A stretch of DNA of 8,437 nucleotides, from NCBI GenBank assembly GCA_021813195.1, contig JAKALI010000151.1:1-8437 (forward strand). Reading direction: 5' to 3'. Positions 8,070 through 8,437 of the stretch are shown here, piece by piece (the stretch's first letter is position 1; every line of letters starts with the position of its first letter). The position numbers and the translations under genes are program-made. Origin of the DNA: Pseudomonadota bacterium. Its GTDB lineage: Bacteria > Pseudomonadota > Alphaproteobacteria > Rhizobiales > Hyphomicrobiaceae. The notes beneath the pieces were generated by a model that saw only the letters and a program-made list of their open reading frames with translations, did no database searches and had not been told where the DNA came from.

Positions 8070-8114
8070 GCGGTGGCCGAATGAACGATGCCGTCGACGG
8101 GGCTGGTCCACCGC
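8070..8114 (+). promoter_or_regulatory. Long hairpin in the proS leader
   Basis: GCGGTGG (8070-8076) is an exact complement of CCACCGC (8108-8114), and two more pairs are possible with one bulged T. The loop contains the perfect 10-base palindrome CCGTCGACGG (8091-8100). The 5' arm adjoins the Shine-Dalgarno-like GAGG (8067-8070) of a 13-codon ORF, and the 3' arm contains that ORF's two proline codons. Control of proS by this element is inference. Confidence 0.35.
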
Positions 8115-8122
8115 ATGACTGA
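8081..8122 (+). CDS. Possible 13-aa leader peptide with adjacent proline codons
   Basis: ATG at 8081 opens a 13-codon ORF, MNDAVDGAGPPHD, with GAGG ten bases upstream at a workable distance. Its two proline codons (CCA CCG, 8108-8113) lie within the 3' arm of the hairpin at 8070-8114. Its stop overlaps the next mini-ORF's ATG region. Upstream of a prolyl-tRNA synthetase gene this suggests a leader sensing prolyl-tRNA, but so short an ORF can easily arise by chance. Confidence 0.2.
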   Translation: MNDAVDGAGPPHD

Positions 8123-8201
8123 CATCAAGTCGTCTGCCGCACCTATACAAGATTTCGAAGAGCCCCGTCGCGCTTGGCAGTTTAAGGACATGGACCAATG
8201 A
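8115..8201 (+). CDS. Small ORF (28 aa) overlapping the proS start by ATGA
   Basis: The ORF starts at ATG 8115, directly after the hairpin arm, and its TGA overlaps the proS ATG as ATGA, the same junction type as nuoL/nuoM and nuoM/nuoN. The product is polar (MTDIKSS at the start, RRAWQFKDMDQ at the end) and matches no family I know. G or C ends 15 of 27 sense codons, and it includes ATA, which should be uncommon in such GC-rich DNA, so protein coding is weakly supported. An in-frame ATG at 8088 would make it 37 aa. No clear ribosome binding site precedes 8115, so it would depend on coupling from the 13-codon ORF. It is in a different frame from proS and is not an N-terminal extension. Confidence 0.2.
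   Translation: MTDIKSSAAPIQDFEEPRRAWQFKDMDQ
8119..8149 (+). promoter_or_regulatory. Possible weak promoter for proS
   Basis: CTGACA (8119-8124) resembles a -35 box and TATACA (8144-8149) a -10 box, but the spacer is 19 bases. Read one base earlier, CTATAC also resembles the alphaproteobacterial -10 form CTATAT. A transcript from here would start near 8156 and carry the proS ribosome binding site but not the mini-ORFs. This is an alternative to the leader-peptide idea. Confidence 0.2.
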
Positions 8202-8437
8202 GTAAGCGCGCGCTGTCCATCACGCGTCAGCAAAGTTTTCCGGAGTGGTATCAGGCCGCCGTTCATGAGGGCGACATGGCCGAGACCAGCCCCGTGCGCG
8301 GCTGCATGGTCATCAAGCCATGGGGTTGGGGCGTGTGGGAGCTGATCCAAAAGGAGCTTGATCAGCGCATCAAGGAAACGGGACACGACAATTGCTATTT
8401 TCCGCTGTTCATCCCAATGAGCTTCATCGCCAAGGAG
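8198..8437 (+). CDS. proS: Prolyl-tRNA synthetase, archaeal/eukaryotic-like type (ProS type 3), 3' end cut off by the window
   Basis: This class II synthetase charges tRNA-Pro with proline in the cytosol. The first 80 codons are visible. FPEWYQAAV (14-22), MAETSPVRGCMVIKPWG (27-43), the WELIQ helix (47-51), KETGHDN (59-65) and YFPLFIPMSFIAKE (67-80) match the archaeal/eukaryotic-like ProRS form, as in Thermus thermophilus. They do not match the common bacterial form, which begins near MRLSRYFLP and has a LMLRAGMIR segment. Family knowledge: this type lacks the inserted editing domain and usually has about 470-500 residues. The start at 8198 has AAGGA at 8183-8187, and an in-frame stop (TAA, 8183-8185) rules out a longer start. 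The ATG overlaps the stop of a 28-aa ORF. The class call is firm from these motifs; how rare it is in this lineage I cannot tell. Confidence 0.95.
   Translation, partial: MSKRALSITRQQSFPEWYQAAVHEGDMAETSPVRGCMVIKPWGWGVWELIQKELDQRIKETGHDNCYFPLFIPMSFIAKE

Noticed and set aside
8088..8197. N-terminal extension of ProS into the upstream gap
   Set aside because: The mini-ORFs are in another frame, and an in-frame TAA at 8183-8185 blocks any extension.
1..8437. Mobile element, CRISPR array, defence or phage genes
   Set aside because: All genes are recognised core genes on one strand with small gaps. I saw no direct-repeat array, terminal inverted repeats, transposase or integrase motifs.

Overview
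The window is an ordinary-looking piece of an alphaproteobacterial chromosome, most likely from Hyphomicrobiales (Rhizobiales) or a near relative. This rests on the gene order (end of a nuo operon, then birA, rnj, mce, a DUF1467 gene and proS), on the protein types, and on the GC-rich, G/C-ending codon use. All genes are on the + strand and tightly packed. The longest gap between clear genes is 133 bases. I saw no rRNA, tRNA, insertion sequence, CRISPR array or phage gene.

Bases 1-4679 hold nuoL (5' end cut off by the window), nuoM and nuoN. These encode the three antiporter-like proton-pumping membrane subunits of NADH:quinone oxidoreductase (complex I). nuoL/nuoM and nuoM/nuoN each overlap by ATGA, which suggests translational coupling. 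Nine bases later comes birA, a biotin-protein ligase without the N-terminal DNA-binding domain.

Bases 5460-5553 form a structured leader with a TATAAT box at its upstream edge. It precedes rnj (ribonuclease J, 559 aa). Then come mce (methylmalonyl-CoA epimerase, 134 aa), a small two-helix membrane protein of the DUF1467 family, and the first 80 codons of proS. BirA and Mce are plausibly linked in metabolism: propionyl-CoA carboxylase, a biotin enzyme, makes the substrate of the epimerase.

Two points deserve attention. First, the proS product is the archaeal/eukaryotic-like form of prolyl-tRNA synthetase, at a locus where I expect the usual bacterial form, so it may be an in-place replacement. 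Second, the 133-base gap before proS holds a chain of two overlapping mini-ORFs. The first (13 codons) has two adjacent proline codons lying exactly in the 3' arm of a 7-bp hairpin; the second ends in an ATGA overlap with proS. This looks like a possible leader that senses prolyl-tRNA charging, but it is speculative. Smaller hairpins lie in the birA-rnj, rnj-mce and mce-DUF1467 gaps.
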